Positions 1 through 11,302 of a stretch of DNA of 64,000 nucleotides are shown here, piece after piece. The DNA is from Acanthosepion pharaonis (Eukaryota; Mollusca; Cephalopoda; Sepiida; Sepiidae). The stretch covers positions 1,040,001 to 1,104,000 of the forward strand of contig CAHIKZ030005440.1 of assembly GCA_903632075.3 (NCBI GenBank). The letters run 5' to 3'. Positions within the stretch are counted from its first letter, which is position 1. The number at the start of each line of letters is the position of its first letter. The position numbers were made by a program, and so were the translations under genes. The notes beneath the pieces were generated by a model, which saw only the letters and a program-made list of their open reading frames with translations, was not told the DNA's origin and searched no databases.

Positions 1-21
1 CGACTATATATATATATATAT

Positions 22-293
22 GGGTTAGTTGTATACAGAATAAATTCCAATAACCAACAATTATTATTCCTAAAAGAGTGCTCAATACAAAGTAGAGCGA
101 ATATTATTATTATTCGAAAATTATAACCTAAATATGTTATAAAATCACTACAAAAATAGTCATTTTGTTTCAACACCTCTGGAGTCTTATCAAGTGATGA
201 TGTTGAATGTAAGACACCAGAGGTGGTGAAACAAAATGGCTATTTTTGTAGTGATTTTATAACATATTTATGTTATAATTTTCGAATAAAATA

Positions 294-296
<3 letters not shown>
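22..296 (+). mobile_element. fold-back (MITE-like) element, copy 1
   Basis: Two arms at about 112-190 and 210-286 are inverted complements at roughly 93-95% by eye, around a loop of about 20 bases. The outer segment 22-110 is shared with a second copy at 1066-1236. Both copies sit between (TA)n tracts, which suggests a TA target preference. No coding frame is present, so this would be a non-autonomous palindromic element. The superfamily is not identifiable from the ends. Confidence 0.65.

Positions 297-346
<50 letters not shown>
297..346. repeat. (AT)n microsatellite
   Basis: Uninterrupted AT dinucleotides directly after the fold-back element. 347-530 is AT-rich unique sequence in which I see no feature. 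Confidence 0.95.
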
Positions 347-350
<4 letters not shown>

Positions 351-527
351 GAATTCAAGGAGAGACGTCCAGTGCATTCGGAACGTCATAAATGAACCTA
401 CAGTTTGTTGAACAAGTCGAATGCACGTTAAACATGATTAACTAATAAAATCAAACCAAAATTTTAAAAAATACCAGAATTTGTTCCTTCTTTTTCTCCA
501 TATCTCATTCTATAGTGCCCGAAGAAG

Positions 528-530
<3 letters not shown>

Positions 531-592
<62 letters not shown>

Positions 593-600
593 GCGCGCGT
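531..600. repeat. (AC)n then (GC)n microsatellite
   Basis: About 30 AC units run into five GC units, a Z-DNA-prone purine-pyrimidine alternation. 601-1047 is AT-rich sequence with no recognisable gene. Confidence 0.95.
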
Positions 601-1065
601 TAGGTAAATAGTTCTTTAGTATTTTTGTTATTATTTTAAAAAAAAATATGTCTGATTGAATAAATTACAGACATTATGTCTGCTAATTTTTAACAAAATC
701 CGTTCATACTCAGGAATAACCTTCCACATTCACAACATAAAAATTACTAATTGACAACACAACTATCATACAGCAAGAAAACAACAAATTCAATCTACAA
801 ATCCTAGAAGTAATTTATATTTAAAAAATTAAAGCCGGCACTGAACAGAATCAACCGTAAATACTGAAATAATGTTCTGAAGTTTTTCACACTTTAAAGC
901 GCACGTGACCATGACCTTATAACGTAGGGAAAACATTCTGTATGTGTGTGTGGGGGGTATTGTGTATTTAGGCAGCAATCCCTATTTAAAGCAAGCTTTA
1001 TTAAATATGACAGACAAGGTGCTTTGATTAATTTCTATTATAAAATTTATATATATATATATATA

Positions 1066-1238
1066 GGATTAGGGTATACAGAATAAATTCCAATAACTAA
1101 AACTACTATTGTTAAAAGAGTGCTCAATAGAAAGTAGAGCAAATACTCAGCACTTGATAGGACACCAGATGTGTTAGAAACAAAATAGCTATTTTTGTTG
1201 TGATTTTATAACCTGTTTATGTTATAATTTTCGAATTA
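1066..1238 (+). mobile_element. fold-back element, copy 2 (left arm deleted)
   Basis: The 5' segment (TATACAGAATAAATTCCAAT onward) and the right arm (CTATTTTTGTTGTGATTTTA onward) match copy 1 at 22-296. Most of the left arm and the loop are missing. (TA)n tracts flank it at 1048-1065 and 1236-1257. Confidence 0.6.
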
Positions 1239-1258
1239 TATATATATATATATATATA

Positions 1259-1400
1259 AAAGTGAACATTGAAGTCAACACTTGGAGGAGACAGGCTGTT
1301 TCATGCTAGACGCAATCGCCAGGCCACGATTCATGGCCTGACGATTGCGTCTAGCATGAAACATCTTGTTGCCTCTAAGTTCCTCTTCAATGTTCACTTT
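1259..1400. mobile_element. palindromic MITE-like element
   Basis: AGTGAACATTGAAG at 1261 is the inverse of the sequence ending at 1398. The inner arms around 1300-1325 and 1336-1362 are near-perfect complements around a 9-base loop. The 64-residue open frame across it is only the palindrome read through. Sequence to 1466 resembles the tail of the segment at 24040-24110. A (TA)n tract follows at 1467-1506. Confidence 0.6.
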
Positions 1401-1465
1401 ATATTTACACACGCTGTATCTAGGATATTGAGCATTTTATCCCATAAATATCGCACACCTTAAGA

Positions 1466-1507
<42 letters not shown>

Positions 1508-1561
1508 CATATTCAGTCGGTTTCGTTATATTATGCGCAACTTTGCCGTTGTGAAATGTAT

Positions 1562-1860
1562 GAATCAGCTTACGTTGAAACACCGGTTATCGTAAGATAA
1601 CTGAAGTTAAGCAACGTCGAACGTGCCCTGTACCCAGATGGGTAACTGCTTGGAAATATCAGGGGCTATAAGACTGGATGCGTCGGTGGTGTGATATATT
1701 GTTAATCGCAGAGCCGAGTTCGAATTCCAATTAGGTTCATTATATTCACTTAGGCGCAAATACCCTTAGGCAATGTATGGACATACCTGTTCTCTCCACA
1801 CCTAAATGATTAATTAGTAAAACTTGTATAAGTAAATCAATCTTATCTCCAAAAAACTTC
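1562..1860 (+). mobile_element. composite SINE: 5S rRNA-like head plus tRNA-like segment
   Basis: 1567-1674 aligns along its length with animal 5S rRNA, including a diverged internal A box (GAAGTTAAGCAACGTCG) and C box (ACTGCTTGGAAATATCAGG). It is immediately followed by a tRNA-like segment with a B box (GAGTTCGAATTCC near 1717-1729). The downstream body is shared with the tRNA-derived SINEs at 7690, 28434 and 41968. This fits a 5S-headed (SINE3-like) element or a 5S pseudogene fused to a tRNA SINE. The 5S part is too diverged to be a functional rRNA gene. Confidence 0.6.
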
Positions 1861-2478
1861 TTACAATCTAAAGATATTTTCTGGCTTTAAATAATCTGAA
1901 AAAAGGTTGATAATCCGTAAAAGCCGAATCAATCACTGAAATACTGATTAGCTACATCGATATGTCTTTTAGATTTATTTACATTCTCTGAAATGTAAAT
2001 GTATAATAACTACAGTGTCCACAAAATGAGGGATCTGTTTATATATTGATTGTAATATAAAATTGATCCCCCATTTTATAACCATATTATTTCTTGTTTG
2101 TTTAGAAAAATTTGATTAGGTATGAATCCGCCTCTTCTCCCCTCTGCTATGGTTTAATTATCTCAAAAAAAATTTCCCAGAATCTAAAAATAAGCCGTAA
2201 AAACGAATCAATCACTGAAATACTGATTAGCTACATCGACATGTCTTTTAGGGTTATCTACATTCTCTGGAATATAAAGAAGCTACCGTGGCTACAAAGA
2301 GAGGGATCAGTTTATATATTGATTATTACAGGGAATTGATCCCCCACTTTATATCACATTTTTGGCTTCAGCAAGAGGTTGATAACCCATAAATAACAAA
2401 TCAGTCATCGAAATACTGATTAGATATATCGGCATGTCTTAGATTTATTAACATTCCCTGAAATGTAAATGTATTCTT
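1850..2478 (+). repeat. tandem ~310-bp units carrying a SINE body
   Basis: Three imperfect copies start near 1858, 2170 and 2355. They share ATATTTTCTGGCTTTAAATA (or variants), GAATCAATCACTGAAATACT and a GGGATC...TTGATCCCCCA segment. The second unit contains the SINE-body text GGTATGAATCCGCCTCTTCT, so the array seems to come from the 3' part of the preceding SINE. Related pieces lie at 2870-3145, about 13200 and 13930-14040. Confidence 0.55.
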
Positions 2479-2479
2479 T

Positions 2480-2865
2480 TAAGCAATTCAATCCAAGCAA
2501 GGCGGGAGTGCCACTAACACGCAAGGGGGTTACAGAGAATTGAGAACAAGAGTAAAGAGGCATGTTTGAGGAAAGTGAAGGCTCAGTGTGTTAGATGTTG
2601 ATTGACACTACACTTGAATATTTGAAGATTATAGTCATCGGGAAAGCAAGTAAGGGGAAGGGAGTTCCACAGGCGAGAAGTGCGACAGAAGAAACTGTTT
2701 GAGTAGAAGAGACGGTGACTCGCTTAAATTCATGCAGTCTGGGAACCAGCGAAAGAAGCTCGTCGGAACAATTGCATAGAAAATAATTATAGAAGAGACA
2801 GAGGGAAGCCACGGCACGTTTGTGGGATAGAGATTGTAGACTAGATGCCTATCACTTTGAATATT
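2480..2865 (-). pseudogene. LINE family A1, 3' end of reverse transcriptase (degenerate)
   Basis: On the minus strand, translation gives an RT C-terminal block with the words CSDELLSLVPRLHEFKR and RAVASLCLFYNYF in one frame, then CGTPFPLLAFP in another. Better copies at 56.4-57.9 kb show the same order. The 3' UTR ends at 2480-2530 with the family's CAAGCAAGGCGGGAGTGCCA (plus-strand reading). Only the last ~110 codons remain. This is typical 5' truncation of a non-LTR retrotransposon of the jockey/CR1-like group; the exact clade is not certain. Confidence 0.65.
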
Positions 2866-3145
2866 CGTCTCTGGAGAAACTACCGTGGCACAAAGTGGAG
2901 GTTCAGTGTATATATTGTTTATGATATGGAAATGATCCCCCAGTTTATATGTTCATTAAAATTTATTGTTTGATTATGAAATTCTGATATGGCGTGAATC
3001 CATCTCCCCCTGCTGTGGATTAATTAGTAAAACTTGTATTACTAAAAGATTATTATCTCTAAAAAATATTCTTACAAACTAAAAATATTTTCTGGCTTTA
3101 AATAACCGGAAAAAGGTTGATAAGCCGTAAAAAACTAATCTATCA
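2866..3145 (+). repeat. further copy of the 310-bp SINE-tail unit
   Basis: It contains the same GATCCCCCA, TTTTCTGGCTTTAAATAA and GGTTGATAA landmarks as 1850-2478. 3146-3534 after it is AT-rich, with a short (GT)n and no gene. Confidence 0.5.
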
Positions 3146-3534
3146 CTGAATAAGTGATAATTGTCCATGTAAGAATAAAAGTCGACATTTGTCTTTAAAA
3201 AAAAAATGGCGGCATCGTTTGAAATTTGGTTTGTTCATTTATCTCGCCATGTTGGGTTTTAAATTTAAACATCTATGCGCATGCTCACAACGTTGTTTGA
3301 CTTTTCATTTGTGTTCTCGTGTGACGTGATTTGATTCCAAAGATTGTTTTCGGAGATTAGAGAAAAACCGAGGAGAATGCACAAGAAGATAAAAACCAAA
3401 ATGTGTGTGTGTGTGTAAGGTGGGGGGGTGCGATTGATTGCTATAACCAAAAAGACAATTAGCTTCCTGTTTACGGCTGAATAATAGAGTTTGACGGAGA
3501 TTTCAAATAAAGATAGAAAAGAGGATTCTCGAGA

Positions 3535-4014
3535 GAGGAGACATGGGGAGAGAAAGAAAAAGAGAAGGTAAAGAAAGATAGAGCGAGAGAGAGTGAGAGA
3601 GACAGAGTGAAAGAGTAAGAAAGAAATTGAGAGAGAGAGAGAGAGAGAGTAATAAAAAAAGCGAGGTAAATAAATAAAGGAACGAAAAAGAAAGAAAGAA
3701 ACAAACAAAGAAAAAGAGAAAATGAGAGAAAGAAAGAAAGAAAGAAAAAAGCAGAGCAACAGAGAAAAAGAGAAAGAAAGAAAATGAAATAGAGAGAGAG
3801 TGGGGAAGGAGAAAAAGAGAGAGAAAAAGAAAAGATATAAATATAAAGTAAGAGAAAGAAGAGAGAGAGAAAGAGGAAAGTGTTAGTCATTGAGAAAGGG
3901 AAAGCAAAAGGAAGAGAGAGGGGGAGGAGAAGAGAAGAGACAAGAAGAAAGAGAGAGAGAGAAGGAGAGAGAGAGAGGGAGATGTAGGTAGGTAGAGAGA
4001 GTGAGTGAGTGAGT

Positions 4015-4057
<43 letters not shown>

Positions 4058-4110
4058 AGAGAGAGATGAAATCCAGTTCATTTATTGGCCAATTTTAAAA
4101 GATTAAATGT

Positions 4111-4153
<43 letters not shown>

Positions 4154-4263
4154 AAAAAGAAAGAAAAAGTAAATAAAAAGGGCGTGGGATTGGAAAGAAA
4201 GAAAGAAGTTTAGACAGACAGAAAGAAAGATAGAAAGAAGTTTAGACAGACAGACAGACAGAC

Positions 4264-4318
<55 letters not shown>

Positions 4319-4348
4319 AAAACTAAATAAAAAGGACGTGGGATTGGA

Positions 4349-4380
<32 letters not shown>

Positions 4381-4589
4381 AAAAAAGAAAGAAAGAAAGA
4401 AAGAAATACAGTCGGAGATATAAATAGAAACTAAGAGAAAAAAGAGTCTTGGAGAAAGAGAAAGTAAGAGAGAATTAAGTCTTTGAGTAAGGGAGATCGA
4501 GGGGAAGAAAGAGTGGGAGACAGAGAGAAACAGAAAGAAAGAAAAAAGAAAGAAAGAGAGGGAAAAAGAAAGAGTAAGATAGAGAAACG

Positions 4590-4638
<49 letters not shown>

Positions 4639-4672
4639 GGGAAGAGATTGAGAGAGAGAGAAATAACTTGAA
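3535..4672. repeat. long polypurine tract: (GA)n, (GAAA)n, (GACA)n
   Basis: More than 1.1 kb of nearly pure purine on the plus strand. It includes (GAAA)n blocks near 4110-4155 and 4260-4320, (GACA)n near 4245-4265, and (GA)n near 4018-4052 and 4595-4630. The serine/leucine/phenylalanine-rich minus-strand frames and the arginine/glutamate-rich plus-strand frame are repeat translations, not genes. The text AGGACGTGGGATTGGAAAG and its near copy recur near 4180 and 4335, a local duplication. Confidence 0.95.
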
Positions 4673-5281
4673 TTTCTTGCATTATTTCGAAAAATAAAAA
4701 AGTAAAAATAATATATTTATCCAGAATTAAAAACATTTATTTTCGTTTCAACAACTGGAAAAACAAGAATTTGTTACCATAAAGTAACTTTTAAGAATAT
4801 GCAATATTCAAATTTCATGGCACTCTCAAAATTTTACTGGGATATTAAAACAGATGACTATATATTTGTAGCATATTGAAATTTCATCGGCAAGGCTACA
4901 CCCTTTTCCGGCTGCGGTGACAGATGCAACCTGTGTTTGCTGTAAAAAAAAAATTTATCTTCAAAAATATTAATGACCAAAATCTGCTTAATTAATGAAA
5001 TGGACGTATGTTAGCATCTAATCACAAATCTCTCTTAAAATATTTTAATTCTGGATAAATATATTATCCAAATATCACATGCCGTTCGCATATTTTAGGT
5101 AACATATTGATTACTCCCCTTTAACCATATAACGTCTATTATTACTTAACAGGTTACCCGGCGTACCTTTTTTAAACTTTAAGCTTGCATCTTTTTTTTT
5201 TCTTTTACAATAGCCCTCTACCTTGATTCGTGCGTGATGTGTTGGCAGAATTATGAAACTTCGAACGTAGGTATACGTGTA

Positions 5282-5285
<4 letters not shown>
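4673..5285. other. AT-rich unique sequence, no feature
   Basis: I see no open frame with protein-like composition, no RNA gene and no clear repeat here. A (TA)n tract follows at 5286-5334 and another lies at 5597-5648, with about 260 bases of featureless sequence between them. Confidence 0.5.
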
Positions 5286-5336
<51 letters not shown>

Positions 5337-5592
5337 TGGAAATTTTATGCAATGATCATTCCATACATTTGCCTGGTTTTTGTGGGTGTGTTGTATATCT
5401 AAAACGGTAGGCAAATGTAACTTTGACTGCGGATTGAAAAATATTTAGCTTGTTTTTTTTTTTGTTCTGTCAAAATAGACATCTAGTTTAACAGACAGAT
5501 GAAAGTGTTTTTCTAATTTTGTTCAGTATTCCCTCTGCGCCTGCGTATCGATGCCAACATCCAAAAATCTGCATCGTCATTCGACCCAAAAA

Positions 5593-5651
<59 letters not shown>

Positions 5652-5724
5652 GTGAAAATTCAGATATAAATATAACTGTAAGGACATGAGAAAAGAGAAA
5701 TATCTACTTATTTCACCGTGTTCA

Positions 5725-5727
5725 TGT

Positions 5728-5761
<34 letters not shown>

Positions 5762-5794
5762 CACTGTTCATTATCTATCTATCTATCTATCTAA

Positions 5795-5840
<46 letters not shown>

Positions 5841-5936
5841 GTTCATATGTATCTCATTGTTCATATCAATCTATCTGTCAAATCTATCTATCTATCTATG
5901 TGTTCATATCTATCTATCTATCTATCTATGTGTTCA

Positions 5937-5981
<45 letters not shown>

Positions 5982-6022
5982 GTTCATATGTATCTCATTG
6001 TTCATATCAATCTATCTGTCAA

Positions 6023-6074
<52 letters not shown>

Positions 6075-6219
6075 CTGTGTTCATATGAATAGATTTATAT
6101 AGCTAGCTAGGTAGATAGGCATACAGATAGATATGAAAAAATTGTTCTATCTATCTATATATATATATTTATATATATATATATCTTTCTGTTCATATCA
6201 CTTTATCTATCACAGGTTT

Positions 6220-6310
<91 letters not shown>

Positions 6311-6479
6311 TAGATAGAAAAAATAGGTTGAGATTGATACATAGATAGATATGAATGGACAGTGATAGATAGATTGATAGATAGGAAGGTGACTGAGATC
6401 GATAGATAAATATATAGATTGATAGACAGATATGAACAGGCAGTGATAGACTAATATATAGATTGATATCTATATCCAC

Positions 6480-6512
<33 letters not shown>

Positions 6513-6530
6513 GATAGATAGATAGATAGA
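5725..6530. repeat. (TATC)n / (GATA)n microsatellite field
   Basis: Long TATC runs on the plus strand are interrupted by GTTCATAT-type spacers that themselves recur (near 5840, 5905, 5930, 5980, 6005). After a (GA)n at 6277-6306 the field switches to GATA on the plus strand, so the two halves are inverted relative to each other. The isoleucine/tyrosine/leucine/serine frames are translations of the repeat. Confidence 0.95.
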
Positions 6531-6539
6531 TTCTCTACG

Positions 6540-6955
6540 TGTTCCTATATCAACGGAAGGGATTTCTTGAACTGTTTATATAAAATAGTTCAATCGACTT
6601 TTTTAATATTTTAATATTTGGAAATCATCTTCGAATACGTTTTCACAACATCGCCCACGTGACGACGACGTGATCATATTTAAACGGAACGCTGATCTTA
6701 TATAAAAATTTCAGTTATCTGTTTGGATTAGTTGGGCTCTTATGTCCATCGTCTTTTGTGTTAAATTTTTATATGTTCTAATGTTAATTATGTTTAAATG
6801 AAAATGTCCATGAAGATGGTCTTAAATAAGCCGAAACGTCCGACGTCGGCTTTATATTAACATTAATACAGCATAATTGCATCTTAAGATTTTTCTTTGT
6901 TTTTTTTCTGTATTTTTCTTCATACTGTCGGATCTATATCCATATATTTGCTTAC
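6540..6955 (+). mobile_element. dispersed element with hammerhead-like motif, copy 1
   Basis: It shares two blocks with 36560-36880: the AACGCTGATCTTATATAAAA block and the GATGGTC...GCCGAAACGTCCGACGTC block, through to CATACTGTCGGATCTATATC. 6811-6847 reads TGAAGA, a short stem (GGTC/GCC), GAAA, ACGT-CCG-ACGT and a GUC triplet, the order of a hammerhead core. There is no coding capacity. The class of the parent element is unknown. Confidence 0.55.
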
Positions 6956-7004
6956 ATAGATAGATAAGTAAAAAGGCTGTGATAGATACATAACGTGATA
7001 CGAA

Positions 7005-7007
7005 CAG

Positions 7008-7082
<75 letters not shown>

Positions 7083-7096
7083 TCAACAAACTCAGT

Positions 7097-7142
<46 letters not shown>

Positions 7143-7172
7143 TGAACAGACTTAGATAGATATGAACAGACT

Positions 7173-7234
<62 letters not shown>

Positions 7235-7236
7235 TA
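7005..7236. repeat. (TA)n and (GATA)n microsatellite
   Basis: TA units run into GATA units with GAACAGACTTA-type interruptions, ending in (GA)n. 7237-7680 after it is non-repetitive sequence in which I find no gene; the short open frame at 7448-7717 has no recognisable protein. Confidence 0.95.
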
Positions 7237-7689
7237 CGAGGCGTAAATTAACTGAAAACAGTGAAATCTGTAAACACAAACCTACAGGGACCCCATTCGG
7301 TATTTTGTATAACAACGACAACAATCTTTAGATTGACGTCACACTATGGACGAACGCAGATGAACGGGGTGAACTTGTAGCCGTGTATGTCGAAGATATT
7401 GCGATTAGATATCATCTACCTGGAGTTTGATTCAGAGGGGTCCGTGAATGCGTAGGTGGGGTGGGGGGAGAGTCAACAACATTGAAGCTTTAATTGAAAA
7501 CCCCGCAATTTTTGTTCTGCGTCTGCCGAAGATGTTTTTCCTAAGTCAGTTGTACTTGAAATCCTCCACGACAAATACAGATATCGAAAATGATTACCTC
7601 ATTTGTATCCCCAAAGAGACCGAACTCATATTTCATCGCATGGACATCTCTTCCCAGTTTTTTTCAAGAGGGTATATATTGGCGGGGGG

Positions 7690-7970
7690 GGGGGTAATGG
7701 ATAGCGGTACGGACTGAAGAATCGGAGAGCCGAGTTCGAATTCCAGTCAGATCCATTACATTTCATTTACGTACTATTACCTTTGGGAAAGGTATGAATC
7801 CTCTTCTTCTTCCCTCAGCTATGAGTAAATAGCAGGATGGACTGAGTTCTATAAACCTGGGTGGCAACCAGTCTGGGAGAAGGAAAAACTCTGAATTCAA
7901 AACACGATTGGAGAGGGGCTCTCAGGCCATCTCGCCCAAGAAATACCACTTCTACAGCGGCTGAAGTAAT
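7690..7970 (+). mobile_element. tRNA-derived SINE, family V
   Basis: The tRNA-like head has GTAATGGATAGCGG (A-box region) and GAGTTCGAATTCC (B box, 7732-7744). The body reads GGTATGAATCCTCTTCTTCT and then CTGAATTCAAAACACGATTG. The same body occurs at 28434, 41968 and (headless) 26640. A run of G just before it (7684-7694) looks like slippage. A (TA)n tract follows at 7998-8042. Confidence 0.7.
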
Positions 7971-7993
7971 ACATGTTTCTCCGCATGGGCCAT

Positions 7994-8042
<49 letters not shown>

Positions 8043-8043
<1 letters not shown>

Positions 8044-8436
8044 TAGCAGTAGAGCTCGGCGTTGCCCGGGGATATAACAGTAAGAAATAGATCAAATATC
8101 GACCATCATAAAGACTGAAAAATAAAAATGACAAAGATTATTGTTTAAGGTTGACGGACACGCATGTCTTAATTAGATTTTTGTTTTATTTTGTCTTTTT
8201 TTTTTTTACGAATTGGTCAAACCCAAACTCAAAAACATTGTTTTCAGTCGTTATGAGTCTATCGATTGAATAGAATTTTATTATAAACAATTGTCTTGTA
8301 AATGGAATTTTTAAAGCATTCTGAATGTAAAAATAAAGAAAAAACTGTGCAAGACAATAAGAAACACTACCTGCCAAAAAAAAGTGAAGTTTTGTTGAAA
8401 TCGGTTGAAAAATGTAGGAAATCCGATCCCATATAT

Positions 8437-8474
<38 letters not shown>

Positions 8475-8695
8475 CCTGGGTTTTATAATAAGTATAACTC
8501 GATATGAGTTATCCTCCTTTCAGTCTCTCGATGGCTCTTAATCGTGTTTTCAAATTGATTTCGTGCAAAAAAATTTTGTTTTTCCAATTTTTGGCGCTGT
8601 CAGAACCACCGCAAGGTAATTTTACGTAGTCCTGTGAAGTTTTGTTGAAATCGGTTGAAAAATGTAGGAAATCCGATCCTATATATAAACGTACA

Positions 8696-8736
<41 letters not shown>

Positions 8737-8760
8737 CCTTGGCTTTATAATAAATATGAT
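8043..8760 (+). mobile_element. dispersed element G with internal (AC)n, copy 1
   Basis: It begins CTAGCAGTAGAGCTCGGCGT and ends near TTTATAATAAATATGAT. Two reverse-oriented copies occur at 17505-18080 and 28843-29498. It holds two similar sub-blocks, each with TGAAATCGGTTGAAAAATGT, and each followed by an (AC)n tract (8437-8471 and 8699-8734). The microsatellites sit at the same internal places in the other copies. No coding frame. I cannot assign a class; the CCCGGCGTTGC-type end is common in invertebrate repeats. Confidence 0.65.
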
Positions 8761-9047
8761 ATATATATATATATATATATATATTACATGAAACATACAA
8801 AAAACGGATATAGAAGTTAATGATTTAAATGGCGAGAATACATCTTCGCAAACAATTTTAATAAAGTACTCTTGGAAATAGATTTGTTCTTGCTTTTTTA
8901 CTTCTCGGACAACGAAAATATAGATCTAATGCGAAATAATGCTTTTAGAAATGTGTTATTGTTTTGGAACGTGTGGTCGCAACGCAGAGGTTGAATTTTT
9001 AAATTTTAAGATTGTGCGTTTTTATTATTGAACTGCACCTTAAAAGT

Positions 9048-9049
<2 letters not shown>

Positions 9050-9111
<62 letters not shown>
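9050..9111. repeat. (TA)n microsatellite
   Basis: About 30 TA units. 9112-9664 after it is AT-rich sequence with no recognisable gene. Confidence 0.95.
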
Positions 9112-9115
<4 letters not shown>

Positions 9116-9672
9116 TGGGGATATGATGAGGAATTTGAAGAACCCACGAGATCTTGGAGGCAGCGTTTGATTGCATAGAGGAATACCTAAATTGATGACA
9201 CTTGGATTCTGAAATATTGCTTGCTTGTAAAATTCATATATATTTACATAAAATACGGTTGCCCTGCGAGGATAAAATGGTGTATAAAATATCTATAGCT
9301 GAAGCCATAAAACTGTATACAAAAGATTTACCTTTCGACATTAAATAACCCATAGAGGTGTTGATATGCCGCTAAACTTAAACCAAGGAACCAAACAATA
9401 AAATGAAATATGTGTGTGTGTTTATTTTCACTTGTCTTCATTGTTTGATTGTTGTTTTTGTTGTATGAATGTTGCTTCAAAGATCACACGTCTGTTTTTT
9501 TTTTACTGTTACATGTTGGCATTGCTTCTCAGTAGTTGTCTGGCGTTACCATGATCCTTATGCTGCTTATTAATGTGTTGTCTGATAGAAATCTGGTCCG
9601 ACAAGGTGACAGGTGAGCCTCTGCGAGAGTGTGGTTGTGATATATCCTATATAAGACGTTTTGAGTTTCCTC

Positions 9673-10020
9673 AAGGACACATGACACAGTGGATAAAGGC
9701 GTTGGTTAGATCCAGTGACAGGATCCAAAGAGTGTGAGTTCAATACCCGGTTATGGCAGTGGAGAACTTGGAGAGGGAAATTAACAGGAGATGATAACTG
9801 ACATCCATCAAAACATGGCACGTGGAAGTAGAACAGTCTACCCCAGTGAGCAAAATAAAGGGTTCAGTTCGACATTCCAACTACCTGAAGAAGGCCGGAG
9901 CGTACAACGGCCGAAACGTTGTGATAAATATAGCGACAAAGATGGGGACAATAGTCCGAATAATGTAAATAATCTACATAATACCTCATCTCAGAAATAT
10001 AGACAGACTCAGATTGCCTT
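9673..10020 (+). mobile_element. satellite-linked SINE (family S) with one satellite unit
   Basis: Pol III-type promoter: A box TGACACAGTGG at 9682-9692 and B box GAGTTCAATAC at 9736-9746. The body runs through GGCACGTGGAAGTAGAACAG and AAAGGGTTCAGTTCGACATT into one satellite monomer. That monomer keeps CTGAAGA (9885), a GGCCG/CGGCC hairpin and GAAAC. It ends after AGAAATATAGACAGACT. This is the simplest copy: one head, one unit. Related heads lie at 26110, 30028, 43100, 52494 and 61625. Confidence 0.75.
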
Positions 10021-10264
10021 TGATTTCGGTACATGGATGTCGTTTTTGTCAATGTTGCGTTTGTGGCTAAGGTTATTGTTTTATTTGAATAGTAATGAGG
10101 ATTCTCGGTAGAAATTTTTTTTACTTTAATTTTTCTGAAAACCTTGTTAAATATTTAAAGAAATACGGATAAAATGAGTGGGGTACAAATTGATCAAATT
10201 GAGGTAGCTGGACTGAATGTAGAGTGTACGGTTTCGCCAACCTCGGGTGTGCTGATGGAGATTC

Positions 10265-11302
10265 AGCAGCACAGGTCAGAAATAAAAAAAAATGTTAAAA
10301 ATGGTGTCCAGACACTAAACATCTTTTTTAGCTAATTTGAGGGCGCTGAATTTGAAAATGACCTTACGTTTTCTTGGTTAGCTACCGTACAGAAATGCCT
10401 CATTTTTTGGAAAGAAAGCTTTTGTTTTTCATTTGTTTTCTGTATATATGGTGTTTACCGATGGCAGTATGTCATAAATAAAATCGTAGAAACCTCCCAG
10501 TTCGTATTTAAACCAACAAATATTGGCCTGCTTATTGAGAAATACTATTTTTGCAATGGCAATCAGACCCTAAATCTTTAAAAATAACACGATTGAATAT
10601 ACCAAGATCAACAAGTATTTTCATCAAAACATTTACTAAATTAACAGCAGAAATAAAACCTTCGTGAAAATAAGAACTATGGTAAAATGTTCTCTTTCTC
10701 GATTCTTTGTTATGTTCAATGTTATTTAAGTCCCTTTTGATACTCCAGCAGTATCATGTACAAGGGAATAGATGCATTCAATTGGGATGTCTTTAGTTGG
10801 AGTTTCTTTCCAACTGTGAAAACAAAATGCTCCCAATGTGCTTGGTTTCCTTTCGTAGTGAAGGGATAAAAGTGATTGCATAAATTTATGCATATTAAAC
10901 AGAAGATTTTAGGGTTGATTTTTTTTTATGTCACCTTAATTATCAGGTTTAACTAAATTGTATTACTGATAACGTTTATCAGTTAATTTGAATTTTGGCG
11001 ATAAATTGGAAAAATTCGGTATTTTTATTTTTAAAAATCTTCGACTCAAAAACACTTTTTTATTATGAAAATAGTTTATTTCAAGTGACTAACATAAATT
11101 GCTCGGCCTACCTGAAAATTGATGGGTTTCTACGACCTTTATTAACTAAATTTTGCGATCAGTCAAGATCGTAAATTGATATTTTTTCCCAAAATGAGCA
11201 ATTTCAGTACAGCAAACACGGTATCTAAGGTCATTTTTTGAATCAGCACCTTCAAATTAGCTAAAAATTGTTTCTTGGCACTAAAAATCGTGTTGACCAG
11301 TG

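Noticed and set aside
1567..1674. Functional 5S rRNA gene
   Set aside because: Only partial identity along its length and fused to a SINE body; no termination T-run directly after it.
3265..4736. Long serine/leucine/phenylalanine-rich minus-strand frames (up to 164 codons)
   Set aside because: Low-complexity translation of the polypurine tract; no conserved domain and no codon structure.
5686..6102. 138-codon isoleucine/tyrosine/leucine/serine frame and its overlapping versions
   Set aside because: Open in several frames because TATC repeats contain no stop in those phases.
9864..10111. Two overlapping frames of 62 and 106 codons over the SINE-satellite junction
   Set aside because: Both cross the SINE body and satellite unit and are explained by those repeats.
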